A DNA stretch of 64,000 nucleotides from Clostridiales bacterium (GTDB lineage Bacteria; Bacillota; Clostridia; TANB77; CAG-508): positions 161,926 to 225,925 of the forward strand of contig DXVF01000001.1 in assembly GCA_019417465.1 (NCBI GenBank), written 5' to 3'. Shown one piece after another: positions 52,228 through 62,071 of the stretch. The notes beneath the pieces were generated by a model. That model did not search any database. It was not told the DNA's origin and worked only from the letters and a program-made list of their open reading frames with translations. Every line of letters starts with the position of its first letter. The stretch's first letter is position 1. The translations under genes and the position numbers were made by a program.

Positions 52228-53049
52228 TTATTTATTAGTTATGATTAGTACTGCTTCCAATTTTGAAAAATCTACTGCTGTTTCTATATTTACATATCTA
52301 TCTGTTATATTTTTAGTATTTATTACTTGCTTTACTGTTCCAATGTGTATTCCTTTAGGATATATTCCACCAATTCCCGATGTTTCTACATTATCACCTT
52401 CTAATATGTTAGCATCTGTTGGTAAATATGTTCCTTTTAAAATAGAATCACTATCTAACGTGCCTCTTACAATAATACCATCTCTTGTAGTTGTAATTAT
52501 ACTACTTACAGAACTTGAAGTATCTATTATTGTTTGTACTTTAGCAGTATCATCTGTTACAGATATAATATGTCCAACTAATCCTTTATCTGATATAACT
52601 GTCATATTTACATCTATACCATCTTTTTTTCCAGCATTTATTACTATTACTTTACTAAAATTTCCTAAATCTCTTTGAATAACATGTGCTGGTATTGTAG
52701 TATATTCTGAATACTTATCCTTTAAATTAACATATTCCTTTAGGCTTTCATTTTCTGCTTTTACTATTTCTAGTTCTCTAACCTGTTTTTCTAAATCACT
52801 ATTTTTCTGCTTTAAATCTTCATTTTCACTTTTAAGTTCATCGATATTAGAAAAAAATGTATCATTTCCAGCTATCTTATTTTTCATATAAGTCAAACCA
52901 TTCTGAACAGGCATTATTAATGAACTAAATACATTACCAATATAAGACCATTTTTCTAATTTTAAATTAGATAATATTACTAAAACTATTAATATAACAA
53001 TTGTTATTATTATTCCTATTAATCCATTACTTGCCTTTTTTTTATACAT
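52228..53049 (-). CDS. mreC: Rod shape-determining protein MreC
   Basis: 273 residues. One N-terminal membrane helix (about 12-30), a coiled coil (about 70-105), then a beta-rich extracellular domain with V-I-Q-R-D-L-G-N-F, G-K-K-D-G-I and G-G-I-Y-P-K-G. Scaffold linking MreB to wall synthesis. It follows mreB by 12 bases. Start after AAGGAAATGTT. Confidence 0.94.
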   Translation of the reverse strand: MYKKKASNGLIGIIITIVILIVLVILSNLKLEKWSYIGNVFSSLIMPVQNGLTYMKNKIAGNDTFFSNIDELKSENEDLKQKNSDLEKQVRELEIVKAENESLKEYVNLKDKYSEYTTIPAHVIQRDLGNFSKVIVINAGKKDGIDVNMTVISDKGLVGHIISVTDDTAKVQTIIDTSSSVSSIITTTRDGIIVRGTLDSDSILKGTYLPTDANILEGDNVETSGIGGIYPKGIHIGTVKQVINTKNITDRYVNIETAVDFSKLEAVLIITNK

Positions 53050-53061
53050 AACATTTCCTTT

Positions 53062-54094
53062 CTATCTTTTTCTTCTTGCATTTATTAACACTGTTTTTAA
53101 TTTTTCCAAATCCTCTAAGGTTTTACATGCTCCTTTAGCTACACAATCCAGAGGATCTTCTGCTATATATACTGGCATTCCTGTCTTTGAGCTTAATAGT
53201 TTGTCTAAATTTCTAATTAAAGCTCCTCCTCCTGCAAGAACTATTCCTTTTTCCATAATATCTGACGCAAGTTCTGGTGGAGTTCTTTCTAATGTTTGTT
53301 TCACAATTTCGACTATTTTACTCACTGATTCTTGCATAGCTTCTTCTATTTGAGATGATGTTATAATTATATTTTTTGGAAGTCCTGAACTTAAATCTCT
53401 ACCTCTTATTTCCATACTCATATCTGTCATAAGTGGAAGCGCACATCCTATTTCCATTTTTATTTGTTCTGCAGTCGTTTCTCCTATTGCTAGGTTCATT
53501 TCTTTTTTTATATAATTTACTATATCTTCATCTAATTCATCACCTGCAACTCTAAGTGAATTACTTACTACTACTCCACCTAAAGAAATTACAGCAACTT
53601 CTGTTGTACCACCACCAATATCTACAATTATACTTCCACTTGGTTCTGCTACATCAATACTTGCTCCTATTGCTGCTGCCATTGGTTCTTCAATTAAATA
53701 TACTTCTTTAGCTCCTGCTTGTAATACAGACTCCTCAACAGCTCTTTCTTCTACTTCAGTAATACCTGAAGGAACACCAACTACTACTCTTGGTTTTCCT
53801 ACATTATATCTTTGACATACCTTTTTTATTATATTTTTTAGCATTAATTGTGTAGCTGTAAAATCCGCTATAACTCCATCTTTCATTGGCCTTACTGCTT
53901 TAATTGTATCTGGAGTTCTTCCAAGCATCTCTTTTGCTTCATGTCCGAGTTGCAAGTATATTTCCATTTTTTCTATCTATAGCAACAACTGAAGGTTCTT
54001 TTAATACGATTCCTTTTCCTTTCAAAGTAACTAATAAATTAGCTGTACCTAAATCAATTCCTATATCCTTTGATACAAAATTAAAAAAACTCAT
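53062..54094 (-). CDS. mreB: Rod shape-determining actin homologue MreB
   Basis: 343 residues after joining at CGGA 53944-53947. Cytoskeletal ATPase guiding lateral wall synthesis. The phosphate-1 motif G-I-D-L-G-T-A-N lies upstream of the break; phosphate-2 (V-D-I-G-G-G-T-T-E-V) and the adenosine motif (L-A-G-G-G-A) lie downstream. The joined sequence I-L-A-T-G-H-E-A-K-E-M-L-G-R-T matches the family without gap. ATG 54094 follows the radC stop by one base. Confidence 0.96.
53944..53947 (-). other. CGGA +1 decoding site (mreB)
   Basis: ACT CGG A. The continuation GGA CAT GAA GCA restores the conserved G-x-E-A-K. The zero frame stops two codons on. Confidence 0.94.
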
Positions 54095-54095
54095 A

Positions 54096-54791
54096 TTAAT
54101 TCCACAATCCTTTCTTTGAAAAAATGCTTTCATACTTACCATCGCCTATAATTATATGATCTAAGAGTTTAATATCTAGTAACCTACTACATTCATATAT
54201 TCTGTTTGTTATTTCTATATCTGATTTACTTGGACTTGGATCTCCACTAGGATGATTATGTACCATAATTATCTTAGGGGCATTCATTTTTACAACTTCT
54301 GTTAATACATCTTTAGGAGTTATATTAACAAAGTCTGTTCCACCAATAGCAATATCTTCTATTTTTAGTACGTTATTTTTTACATTTAATATTACAACCT
54401 TTACCATTTCTCGCTTTTCGTATCTTAATTCCTCCATAAGCATATCAGCGATATCTTTGGTGCATTTTATTTTTAAATTTGTAATATCAATTGGTTTTGA
54501 CATTCTCTTTGCAAGCTCACACATTGCTTTTAACTGAATAGCTTTTACTTTTCCTATTCCTTTTATATTCATATATTCTTCTATAGAAATATCTTGCATA
54601 AACCTTAAGTTGTTTTTGCAAGTTTCATTTTTTAGTTTGAGTATTTTATTTGCTAGGTCTATGGAAGTATGTTCTTTTGTTCCATTTTTTATTATTATTG
54701 ACAAAAGTTCTGCATTTGATAACTTATTTGATCCATATATTTGCAATTTTTCGTAAGGTCTCTCTGATTCAGGTAATTGTTTTATCGTCAT
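54096..54791 (-). CDS. radC: RadC-family JAB/MPN domain protein
   Basis: 231 residues from ATG 54791 (AAAGGAT upstream; a longer frame to 54875 has no ribosome site). Helix-hairpin-helix N-terminus and JAB domain with H-N-H-P-S-G-D-P-x-P-S and D-H-I-I-I-G-D. Despite the name, a DNA-repair role is not proven. First in the mre cluster, as in other Firmicutes. Confidence 0.93.
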   Translation of the reverse strand: MTIKQLPESERPYEKLQIYGSNKLSNAELLSIIIKNGTKEHTSIDLANKILKLKNETCKNNLRFMQDISIEEYMNIKGIGKVKAIQLKAMCELAKRMSKPIDITNLKIKCTKDIADMLMEELRYEKREMVKVVILNVKNNVLKIEDIAIGGTDFVNITPKDVLTEVVKMNAPKIIMVHNHPSGDPSPSKSDIEITNRIYECSRLLDIKLLDHIIIGDGKYESIFSKKGLWN

Positions 54792-54897
54792 AAAAATCCT
54801 TTCAGTATCGTGCCCACTTTTAATTAAATAATTTGTAAAATATATTTTATAAAAATATTTATTTGGAACGTCCATAATAGAACAAAATTAAAACATA

Positions 54898-55155
54898 TTA
54901 AATCTTTCTATAAATAAAAATTGATAATATCATACCTATAATACTAGCTATATTCATTTTAAAAGTTAATCCAAAAGTTATTTTCATAATACTTAAGTCT
55001 AGTTCAAGTGGATTTGATAAACCAAAGCTATTTCCATATGCTAGCCACCATAAAAAGTCTACTTTTGAGGCTAATTCTCCTAATAGTCCTCCTACAACTA
55101 GTCCAGATAATATAAATATAATTAGTATCCATATATTTTTTTCTTTTGTTGCCAT
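54898..55155 (-). CDS. DUF4321 membrane protein
   Basis: 85 residues with two membrane helices and G-G-L-L-G-E-L-A near the first, matching DUF4321, a family usually found next to radC-mreB in clostridia. Function unknown. Strong ribosome site AGGAGG. Confidence 0.85.
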   Translation of the reverse strand: MATKEKNIWILIIFILSGLVVGGLLGELASKVDFLWWLAYGNSFGLSNPLELDLSIMKITFGLTFKMNIASIIGMILSIFIYRKI

Positions 55156-55410
55156 AATTCCTCCTATCCTCTTACGTAAATCATTTTTATACTTTTCATA
55201 TTATATATTGATTTTACTTTTTTTTCAATACATATATACAATTTTTTCCTATTTTACTTCCTTTTTTATAAAAAGTATGATATTCTATTTAGTACATTTT
55301 TTTATAAATTTAATATAATATAGAGATAATGTTTTTTACCAAATATTTCTCATTTATTTTTTACTAAATTAGTTGTATAATTATATTATAATATATATGG
55401 AGGCTATATA

Positions 55411-56041
55411 ATGAAATTTGAAAAACTTAATGAAGATAAAATAAGAATAACTTTAAGTTCTCAAGATTTAATAGATAAGGACATTGATTTTCATTCTTTT
55501 ATGTCTAATTCTATAAAATCTCAAGACTTATTTTTGGATATTTTAGAAGAAGCCGAAAAAAAGGTAGGTTTTGTAACAAAAGATTATAAAGTTAGAATCG
55601 AAGCATTAGCAATGAATGATGGTGATTTTATTTTTACAGTAACTAGACTCTCTCGGAAGCAGAGAAAAAGATTTAGTTAAATCTTCTAAACTAAAATTTA
55701 AAAGAAAAAAGGTAAATACAGATGATTCAGAAGAATTAGTTTATAGATTTTATTCGTTTGATGATTTCTGTAATTTTACTAATTTCATTCATAATGCTAA
55801 TATAAAAAATATAAATTTAATTTCAAAATCTATAATATTATATAAATATAAAAACTTATATTATTTAGTATTTTCACATATTAATCCTGATTATAAATAT
55901 AATAAAAAACTATTTAGTTTATTATCTGAATTTAGTACATATCAAAGTAATCCTGAATTATTCTCAAGAAAATTATATGAATGTGCTGAAGTTGTTATAA
56001 AAAATAATGCTATAAAAATCTGTCAAAAATATTTTGTTTAA
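55411..56041 (+). CDS. mecA: Adaptor protein MecA
   Basis: 209 residues after joining at CGGA 55654-55657; plus strand. Adaptor that delivers substrates to ClpC. The N-terminal domain starts M-K-F-E-K-L-N-E-D-K-I-R-I-T-L. An acidic/basic linker follows the site, and the C-terminal domain contains the R-F-Y-S-F-D-D-F region and ends E-V-V-I-K-N-N-A-I, as in MecA. It is the only plus-strand example of the decoding site. ATG follows TGGAGG. Confidence 0.88.
55654..55657 (+). other. CGGA +1 decoding site (mecA)
   Basis: TCT CGG A. The continuation is GGA AGC AGA GAA (G-S-R-E), then 128 codons carrying the MecA C-terminal domain to TAA 56039-56041. Confidence 0.9.
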
Positions 56042-56076
56042 AAATGTTTGAAAAATAAACACTAAATGCTAAAGAA

Positions 56077-56152
56077 GATGAGATATATTCACAATTTTTA
56101 ACTGTATCGTAAGACCAATTATTTTAGTTAAAAATTGTGAATATATCCCATC
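56077..56152. terminator. Large bidirectional hairpin between mecA and the M23 peptidase gene
   Basis: Near-perfect 27-base arms (GATGAGATATATTCACAATT... and its complement) with a 22-base loop and T-rich flank. Convergent genes on both sides. Confidence 0.8.
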
Positions 56153-56166
56153 TTTTTTGGCACAAT

Positions 56167-57162
56167 CTAGTTATATACATAATTTTGTGGATTTTGTGCA
56201 ACACCATTTATTCTTACTTCAAAATGTAAGTGGTTTCCAGTTGATATTCCTGTAGAACCAACTTTTGCAATTACTTGTCCTTGCTCTACACTTTGCCCTT
56301 TTGATACCAACAATTCACTACAATGTGCATAATATGTCTGTACACCATTTCCATGTGATAATATAACATAATTTCCATATCCGTCGTTTTTATTTCCAGA
56401 GTGTAATACTGTTCCTGAAGCTGCTGCTTTTATAGGAGTTCCCTTTGGAGCACCTATATCAATTCCCTTATGATTGTCCCTAGATCTTACACCAAATCTT
56501 GATGTTATAGTTCCAGTAGTTGGTGTTATAAAATTAATTCCTAAACTTGAAGTTTTTGAAGAAGTACTTGATGTTCCTTTAGATGTACTAATGCTACTTT
56601 TAGTATTTGCAACTTTAACCGTTTTGACTTCTTGATACAGTTTACTTACACAATCCTCAACACTTGAAAATTCTTTACATTCTGTTTCATATTTTTCTAA
56701 TATACTAATATTTTCTTTATTAGTACTATTCTTTTCTTTCAATTGATTCACAACATTTTCTGCCTGTTCAAAATTTGGTAAATACATCTTTTCTTCACCA
56801 TTTTCTACCAAAGCATACATTTTATAATACGTTGTTCCTGATGTAATTACTTGATTATATATTTCGTCATCATTTGTATCTATATCTCTTTTTATTAAAC
56901 ATAAATTATATTGTGGCATATCATCTATTTTTACAAAAGCTACATTCTCTTTATCTCCATTTTGAATATAATCATTAATTCTAGATTGTAGCTTAGCTTT
57001 ATTGTCAGAGTACCCTATGAACTTACCATTGTAACTTACACTATATGTAGGCTTATATGTAGAAAAAATAATTCCAATTATTATTATAATTGGTATAATG
57101 CATAAAATAATAGATTTTGCCAATAGCCTTAAATATAGTCTTGCTTTATTAAATATTAACAT
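56167..57162 (-). CDS. M23-family peptidoglycan endopeptidase
   Basis: 331 residues. Membrane anchor (about 12-34), a middle domain of unclear fold, a Ser/Thr-rich linker (about 195-210), then a LytM/M23 domain with zinc ligands in H-K-G-I-D-I-G and H-L-H-F-E. SpoIIQ and other sporulation or wall hydrolases have this architecture. Neighbouring coat genes fit a sporulation role, but this is inference. Confidence 0.9.
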   Translation of the reverse strand: MLIFNKARLYLRLLAKSIILCIIPIIIIIGIIFSTYKPTYSVSYNGKFIGYSDNKAKLQSRINDYIQNGDKENVAFVKIDDMPQYNLCLIKRDIDTNDDEIYNQVITSGTTYYKMYALVENGEEKMYLPNFEQAENVVNQLKEKNSTNKENISILEKYETECKEFSSVEDCVSKLYQEVKTVKVANTKSSISTSKGTSSTSSKTSSLGINFITPTTGTITSRFGVRSRDNHKGIDIGAPKGTPIKAAASGTVLHSGNKNDGYGNYVILSHGNGVQTYYAHCSELLVSKGQSVEQGQVIAKVGSTGISTGNHLHFEVRINGVAQNPQNYVYN

Positions 57163-57456
57163 TTTTATTCTCCTTTTTTTATGTATTACGGATTTTATAA
57201 TATTTTATTTTTTTTAACAAACTTTATTTTATCTAATTTTTGCCTTTTTTCGACTTTCCCATATTATTTTTAGGTCATTAATTATCATTTATCTCCGTTT
57301 CTCTACTTTTTTATTTAAAAAGCTATCAAAATCTATACAAATTAAGCACGAATAAAAGCGGACTATTTCTACATTGTTTCTGTTTAAAACATTGTAAAGT
57401 TCGCTTAATTATTCGTGTATTCAACTTCATATATACTTAATTAGTATTTATATTTT
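57163..57456. repeat. Gap with palindrome 57346-57418 downstream of the coat genes
   Basis: The palindrome pairs CACGAATAAAAGCGGAC with GTTCGCTTAATTATTCGTG around the centre ACATTGTTTCTGTTTAAAAC. A related element lies at 58000-58070. No gene is seen in the rest of the gap. Confidence 0.6.
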
Positions 57457-57702
57457 TTATTGTTGCAATTCTGTTTTTACTGTTTGTATTTCTGTAACAG
57501 TTGCTTGGCTAGCTGGTTTATAATATCCTTTTGATTCTGCTATTTTAAATAATTCATATTGAAAGCTCTCATCGTTATTTCTAATTTGTTGTATAGTTTG
57601 TCTTAACTCCATATTTTCTGTCTCAGATATCACACCTTGATAAGTAGTAAGTTCTGACTTAACTCCATTTAATATATCATTAACCATTGTCTTTTCGTCC
57701 AT
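57457..57702 (-). CDS. CotF-family spore coat protein
   Basis: 81 residues: helical ferritin-like fragment with D-E-K-T-M-V-N-D-I-L-N-G-V-K, M-E-L-R-Q-T-I-Q-Q-I-R-N and K-G-Y-Y-K-P-A, the CotF signature in clostridia. It follows its partner by 11 bases, after a strong AAGGAGGGG site. Structural component of the spore coat. Confidence 0.85.
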   Translation of the reverse strand: MDEKTMVNDILNGVKSELTTYQGVISETENMELRQTIQQIRNNDESFQYELFKIAESKGYYKPASQATVTEIQTVKTELQQ

Positions 57703-57713
57703 ATTACCCCTCC

Positions 57714-57902
57714 TTAGTTATTTAAAAATGACATTAATTTTTGTTTAGTATTTAAAGCATCTTGAGCTGATTTTGTAAATATTTGCTTTATTTGTGGATC
57801 TACTGCTTGTGAAGCATACGTGTTTAATTTTTGGTATGATGTTTCGTGTGCTCCAATTAAATGTCTTAAATTCTGAAGTTCAACTTGACTTAAATTTGCC
57901 AT
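57714..57902 (-). CDS. CotF-associated small coat protein
   Basis: 62 residues, helical, with L-R-H-L-I-G-A-H-E-T-S-Y-Q-K-L, as in the short partner that precedes CotF-type proteins in clostridia. AAAGGAATG precedes the start. It forms a two-gene unit with the next gene. Confidence 0.8.
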   Translation of the reverse strand: MANLSQVELQNLRHLIGAHETSYQKLNTYASQAVDPQIKQIFTKSAQDALNTKQKLMSFLNN

Positions 57903-57999
57903 ATTTAATCATTCCTTTCTTAGTTATTATATTTAGATTATTTCCACTTAAAATTTTTTTATTCAAAACAAAATCAGACATTACTAATATTGTATTTAA

Positions 58000-58099
58000 G
58001 AACAATATCGGGCTTTTTTGAACATTTTCTCTTTCTAAAACATTTTAAAGCCCGCGTTTAATTGTTCGTGTGCCAATTTTTGATAAAAAATTGGCATGC
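58000..58099. repeat. Palindrome upstream of the coat genes plus adjacent hairpin
   Basis: GAACAAT...CGGGCTTTTTT pairs with AAAGCCCG...ATTGTTC across a centre that resembles the 57346 element. A second perfect hairpin, TGCCAATTTTT/AAAAATTGGCA, follows at 58071-58096. Both are in the 323-base gap 57903-58225. Confidence 0.6.
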
Positions 58100-58177
58100 A
58101 ATTATTTTTATATAATAGGAAAGACATGTTAGTTAAATTTTACTCTATAATAGAACTCTCCTATTATAGAACAAAAT

Positions 58178-58216
58178 AAAAAAACGGATAAGAAAACTCT
58201 TCCTTTATCCGCCTTT
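58178..58216 (-). terminator. Terminator of pcrA
   Basis: The minus strand shows GCGGATAAAGGAAGA, a loop, TCTTATCCG and TTTTTTT, ten bases past the stop. Confidence 0.8.
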
Positions 58217-58225
58217 TTATTTTGT

Positions 58226-60541
58226 TTATCCTATTATTTCTAATCCCGCAAATTTAGCCATTAATCTTTTATTTCCTGCTTTATCAAAACATATATCTAC
58301 TTTTAAATCTTCTCCTTCTTTTTCTACTTTACTAATTGTACCTTCTCCAAATTTTTTATGATATACTCTTTGTCCAGATTCATATAAATGTATATCTACA
58401 TCTTTCTTCTGCTTAAAAGATTTTAAAAAACTTTCTGCTGTTCTAAATGCAAAACTATTAGAAGTTTTATTTTTATCAACTCCCATTGCTACATTTGGTA
58501 TTTTTAAATCATCATCTCCAGCTTTGTATGATTTTATTTTTCCACCAAAAGAGTTTCCATATTCCCATTTATAGGAACTATCTTTAAAATCATCTTGTTT
58601 ATTTTCGTTTATAACTTCATCAAATCCATCTAGTAAATTCTTTGGAATTTCTTTAACAAATCTAGATATAGAATTATAGCTTGTAGAACCAAAAATGGTT
58701 CTTCTTTTTGCACATGTTAAGTATAAATATTGTTTTGCTCTTGTAATTCCTACATAAAATAGTCTTCTTTCTTCCTCTAATTCTTTTGGCTCTCCTATAG
58801 ACTTATATCCTGGAAAAATTCCTTCTTCCATTCCAACTAGAAATACGGCTGAAAATTCTAATCCTTTAGCACTATGAAGTGTCATTAATGTTACAGATTC
58901 CTCAGATTCTTCCATATTATCTATATCACTTGATAACGTTATACCTTCCAAAAATTCGGCAAGTGTATTATCGGCCGATTCTTCTTCAAATTCCATAGCA
59001 ACAGTTAAAAATTCGTCTAAGTTTTGCAACCTAGATTCCGCTTCTACAGTCTTTTCTATCTCTAATGCTTTAGTATAACCTGTCTTTTTTAGAGTTTCTT
59101 TAATTAATTCAGAAATTAACATTTCATCTTTTTTTGCTCGTAATTCTTCTATTACATCTATAAATTCTCTAGAATTTATAAAAACTCTATTTAATCCATA
59201 GTTTTCCGCATTCTTTATAATATCATACATAGATTTTCCCGTTTGCTCAGAGATTTGTGCAATATTATCTAAGCTTGTTTTACCAATTCCACGTTTTGGT
59301 TCATTTATTATTCTTTTTAAAGACATATTATCTGATGTATTAAATATTAATCTTAGATACGCAATTATATCTTTTATTTCCTTTCTTTCATAGAATTTTA
59401 AACCGCCTATAATTTTATATGGTATATCTTCTCTTCTTAAAATATCTTCTATGGCTCTTGATTGTGAATTCATTCTATAAAGAATCGCAAAATCTGAAAA
59501 TTTAAAATATTCTTCTGTTTTTAAAAATCTAATCTGATTAATTATGTAATTTGCCTCATCATATTCATCATTTCCACTATATATACAAGGTACATGCCCT
59601 TCACCATTTTCTGTCCACAATTTTTTATCATATTTGGTTTCATTGTGTTTTATTACTGCATTAGCAGCTTTTAAAATATTACCTGTACATCTATAATTTT
59701 GCTCTAATTTAATTATCTTCGTACCTGGGAAATCTTTTTCAAAATTTAATATGTTAGTTATATCTGCACCTCTAAATGAATATATACCTTGATCATTATC
59801 TCCAACTACTGTAATATTTCCATATCTAGAAGCTAAAATTGATACTAAACTAAATTGTGATTTATTTGTATCTTGATATTCATCTACTAATACATATTTG
59901 AATTTTTCTGTATAATATTCTAATACATCTGGATTTTCTGTTAATATTTTTATTGTATAATTAATAATATCATCAAAATCTATTGCATTATTCTCTTTTA
60001 ACCTTTTTTGATATAATTCATAAACTTTACCAATTGTCTCTTTTCTATAGTCATTTGCGTATCTTACTATATAGCCTTTAGGTTCTAGCATTTCATTTTT
60101 ACCATTACTAATTTCAGATAAAACTGCTCTATCCGTAAATAATTTATCATCTATTTTTAGCTCTTTTAAACATTCCTTAATTAAAGTTCTCTGGTCTTGT
60201 GTATCAAAAATTATAAAAGAACTATCAAATCCTATTCTATCTATATATCTTCTTAAAATCTTTACACATATTGAATGAAATGTTCCCATCCAAATATCAT
60301 TTGCTTGTTCTCCTACAAGATTTTCTATTCTTTGTTTCATTTCATTTGCAGCTTTATTCGTAAATGTAATTGCTAATATATTCCATGGTTTTATATTTTT
60401 TTCTTGCATTAAATATGCAATTTTATGTGTTAATACTTTTGTCTTTCCACTTCCAGCACCTGCTATTACAAGGCATGGACCATTTACACTCTCTACTGCT
60501 TCTCTTTGTTTGTTGTTTAATTCTTCTAATAAATTTTGCAT
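58226..60541 (-). CDS. pcrA: UvrD/PcrA-type DNA helicase
   Basis: 771 residues. SF1A 3'-5' helicase for repair and replication-fork maintenance. Walker A A-G-A-G-S-G-K-T, D-E-Y-Q-D-T-N motif II, Q-N-Y-R, T-L-H-S-A-K-G-L-E and the C-terminal Tudor-like segment (Q-R-V-Y-H-K-K-F-G-E-G-T-I) are all present. Intact frame with no CGG codon. Ribosome site GAGGAG. Confidence 0.95.
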   Translation of the reverse strand: MQNLLEELNNKQREAVESVNGPCLVIAGAGSGKTKVLTHKIAYLMQEKNIKPWNILAITFTNKAANEMKQRIENLVGEQANDIWMGTFHSICVKILRRYIDRIGFDSSFIIFDTQDQRTLIKECLKELKIDDKLFTDRAVLSEISNGKNEMLEPKGYIVRYANDYRKETIGKVYELYQKRLKENNAIDFDDIINYTIKILTENPDVLEYYTEKFKYVLVDEYQDTNKSQFSLVSILASRYGNITVVGDNDQGIYSFRGADITNILNFEKDFPGTKIIKLEQNYRCTGNILKAANAVIKHNETKYDKKLWTENGEGHVPCIYSGNDEYDEANYIINQIRFLKTEEYFKFSDFAILYRMNSQSRAIEDILRREDIPYKIIGGLKFYERKEIKDIIAYLRLIFNTSDNMSLKRIINEPKRGIGKTSLDNIAQISEQTGKSMYDIIKNAENYGLNRVFINSREFIDVIEELRAKKDEMLISELIKETLKKTGYTKALEIEKTVEAESRLQNLDEFLTVAMEFEEESADNTLAEFLEGITLSSDIDNMEESEESVTLMTLHSAKGLEFSAVFLVGMEEGIFPGYKSIGEPKELEEERRLFYVGITRAKQYLYLTCAKRRTIFGSTSYNSISRFVKEIPKNLLDGFDEVINENKQDDFKDSSYKWEYGNSFGGKIKSYKAGDDDLKIPNVAMGVDKNKTSNSFAFRTAESFLKSFKQKKDVDIHLYESGQRVYHKKFGEGTISKVEKEGEDLKVDICFDKAGNKRLMAKFAGLEIIG

Positions 60542-60594
60542 TTTTAACTCCTCTTTTTTATTTATAGATTAATTTAACCCTTTTTATAATCTAT

Positions 60595-61066
60595 TTAAAT
60601 TAGATTTTCTTTTTCTATTCTATCTATAGTTTTATCTATACACATTTTAATTTCTTCTGCACAAGATAAAAATGTATCTAAATTATATCCCCACGGATCT
60701 TTTATATCATAATCTCTATTTTCACCTAAAACCTCTGCGTATTCTTTCATTGTATATACTTTTTCTTTTATCTCAGGATACATATGTATAACGCTAATCT
60801 TATGTGAGATTGTTGCACACAAGATTAAATTCATTTCTAATATATTAGAGTCTACAATATTAGTTGAACGATGATATGTTAAATCTATATCATATGCTTT
60901 CATTGCCTCAATCGCATTGTATGAAGCAAAATCTCCATTTTCTGCAAATGTTCCACAAGAACTTACTTCTATATCTAATCCGCCTTTTTATTACCTCATC
61001 TTTCATTATTGCTTCTGCCATTGCACTTCTACAGATATTGCCTGTACATATAAACATTACTTTCAT
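60595..61066 (-). CDS. Low-molecular-weight protein-tyrosine (arginine) phosphatase
   Basis: 156 residues after joining at CGGA 60979-60982. The P-loop C-T-G-N-I-C-R-S starts at residue 7, upstream of the break. The general acid motif D-P-W-G lies downstream. Related to YwlE/Wzb. The joined sequence I-K-R-G-L-D-I-E-V-S-S-C-G-T-F follows the family pattern V-x-S-A-G. ATG 61066 follows AAAGGGACATTTTA. Confidence 0.9.
60979..60982 (-). other. CGGA +1 decoding site (LMW phosphatase)
   Basis: AGG CGG A. The continuation is GGA TTA GAT ATA (G-L-D-I), then 128 codons with the D-P-W-G motif. Confidence 0.92.
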
Positions 61067-61258
61067 TAAAATGTCCCTTTCTTTTTCATTTTCCCCATTA
61101 TAGCAACTATTTTTTTGAAATGCAATACAAAAGTTCGAATGTTATTTATGATTAAAATATTTTTTATAATATACTTATCATTATTTTTTGTCTTTTACTT
61201 ATATATTCTAATTAAACAGTAGAACTACAAATTCAATCAAATTTATTAACACCAACTT

Positions 61259-62002
61259 TTAAATAATTGTTGAAAAAATTCCCAATATAAATCCTATTAT
61301 ATTTCCTATTGCATTCATTCTTCCTTTATATAGTTTGTTAGACTCTGGTATTAGCTCTCCAGAAACGATATATAACATTGCTCCTGCTGCAAAAGCAAGA
61401 CACATTGCTATTACACTTTGAGAAATAGTTCCTATAATAGCTCCAAAAAATGCACCTATTCCTGTAGTAAGTCCTGATAGAACAACATAGAAAATTACTC
61501 TTGATGTTTTTATGCCTCCATTTTTCATAGGAACTGCCATTGATATTCCTTCTGGTATATCATGAAGTGCTATTGCAATTGCTAGGGAATAGCCAAGCTT
61601 CAATGAAGCTTCAAATCCAGATCCTATTGCTAATCCTTCTGGGAAATTATGTATTGCAAGACCAATGCTTACTATTATTCCTGTTTTTAATAAGCTATTT
61701 TTATTTTTTAAAATGCTATTACTTTTTTTAAACTTTTTTTCTACTAATAAATCACAATATATCATACATATTATTCCTAGTATAATTCCTAGTAAAATAT
61801 TATATATACTAGATATTTCTAAAGCTTCTGGTATAAGCTCAAAACATACAACTGCAGTCATTAGTCCTGATGCTAATGATAGAATAAATCCTAAAAATTT
61901 TTTTGACTGTATTTTTAATAGTATTCCTAATACTCCTCCAATAGTCGTTCCAAAAGTTCCAAAAAATAATCCTAATAATGTAGTTTTCAATAATTCATTC
62001 AA
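61259..62002 (-). CDS. ZIP-family metal transporter (ZupT-like)
   Basis: 247 residues, eight membrane helices. The metal-site helices carry H-N-F-P-E-G-L-A and H-D-I-P-E-G-I-S, diagnostic for ZIP transporters (Zn2+, Fe2+ or Mn2+ uptake). TTG start 62002 after AAGGAG. Single intact frame. Confidence 0.92.
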   Translation of the reverse strand: MNELLKTTLLGLFFGTFGTTIGGVLGILLKIQSKKFLGFILSLASGLMTAVVCFELIPEALEISSIYNILLGIILGIICMIYCDLLVEKKFKKSNSILKNKNSLLKTGIIVSIGLAIHNFPEGLAIGSGFEASLKLGYSLAIAIALHDIPEGISMAVPMKNGGIKTSRVIFYVVLSGLTTGIGAFFGAIIGTISQSVIAMCLAFAAGAMLYIVSGELIPESNKLYKGRMNAIGNIIGFILGIFSTII

Positions 62003-62071
62003 AATAAATACTCCTTTACCAATAACATTTATTATAGTTTATTGATAAAGAAGTTAATTTATTCTTGAAAG

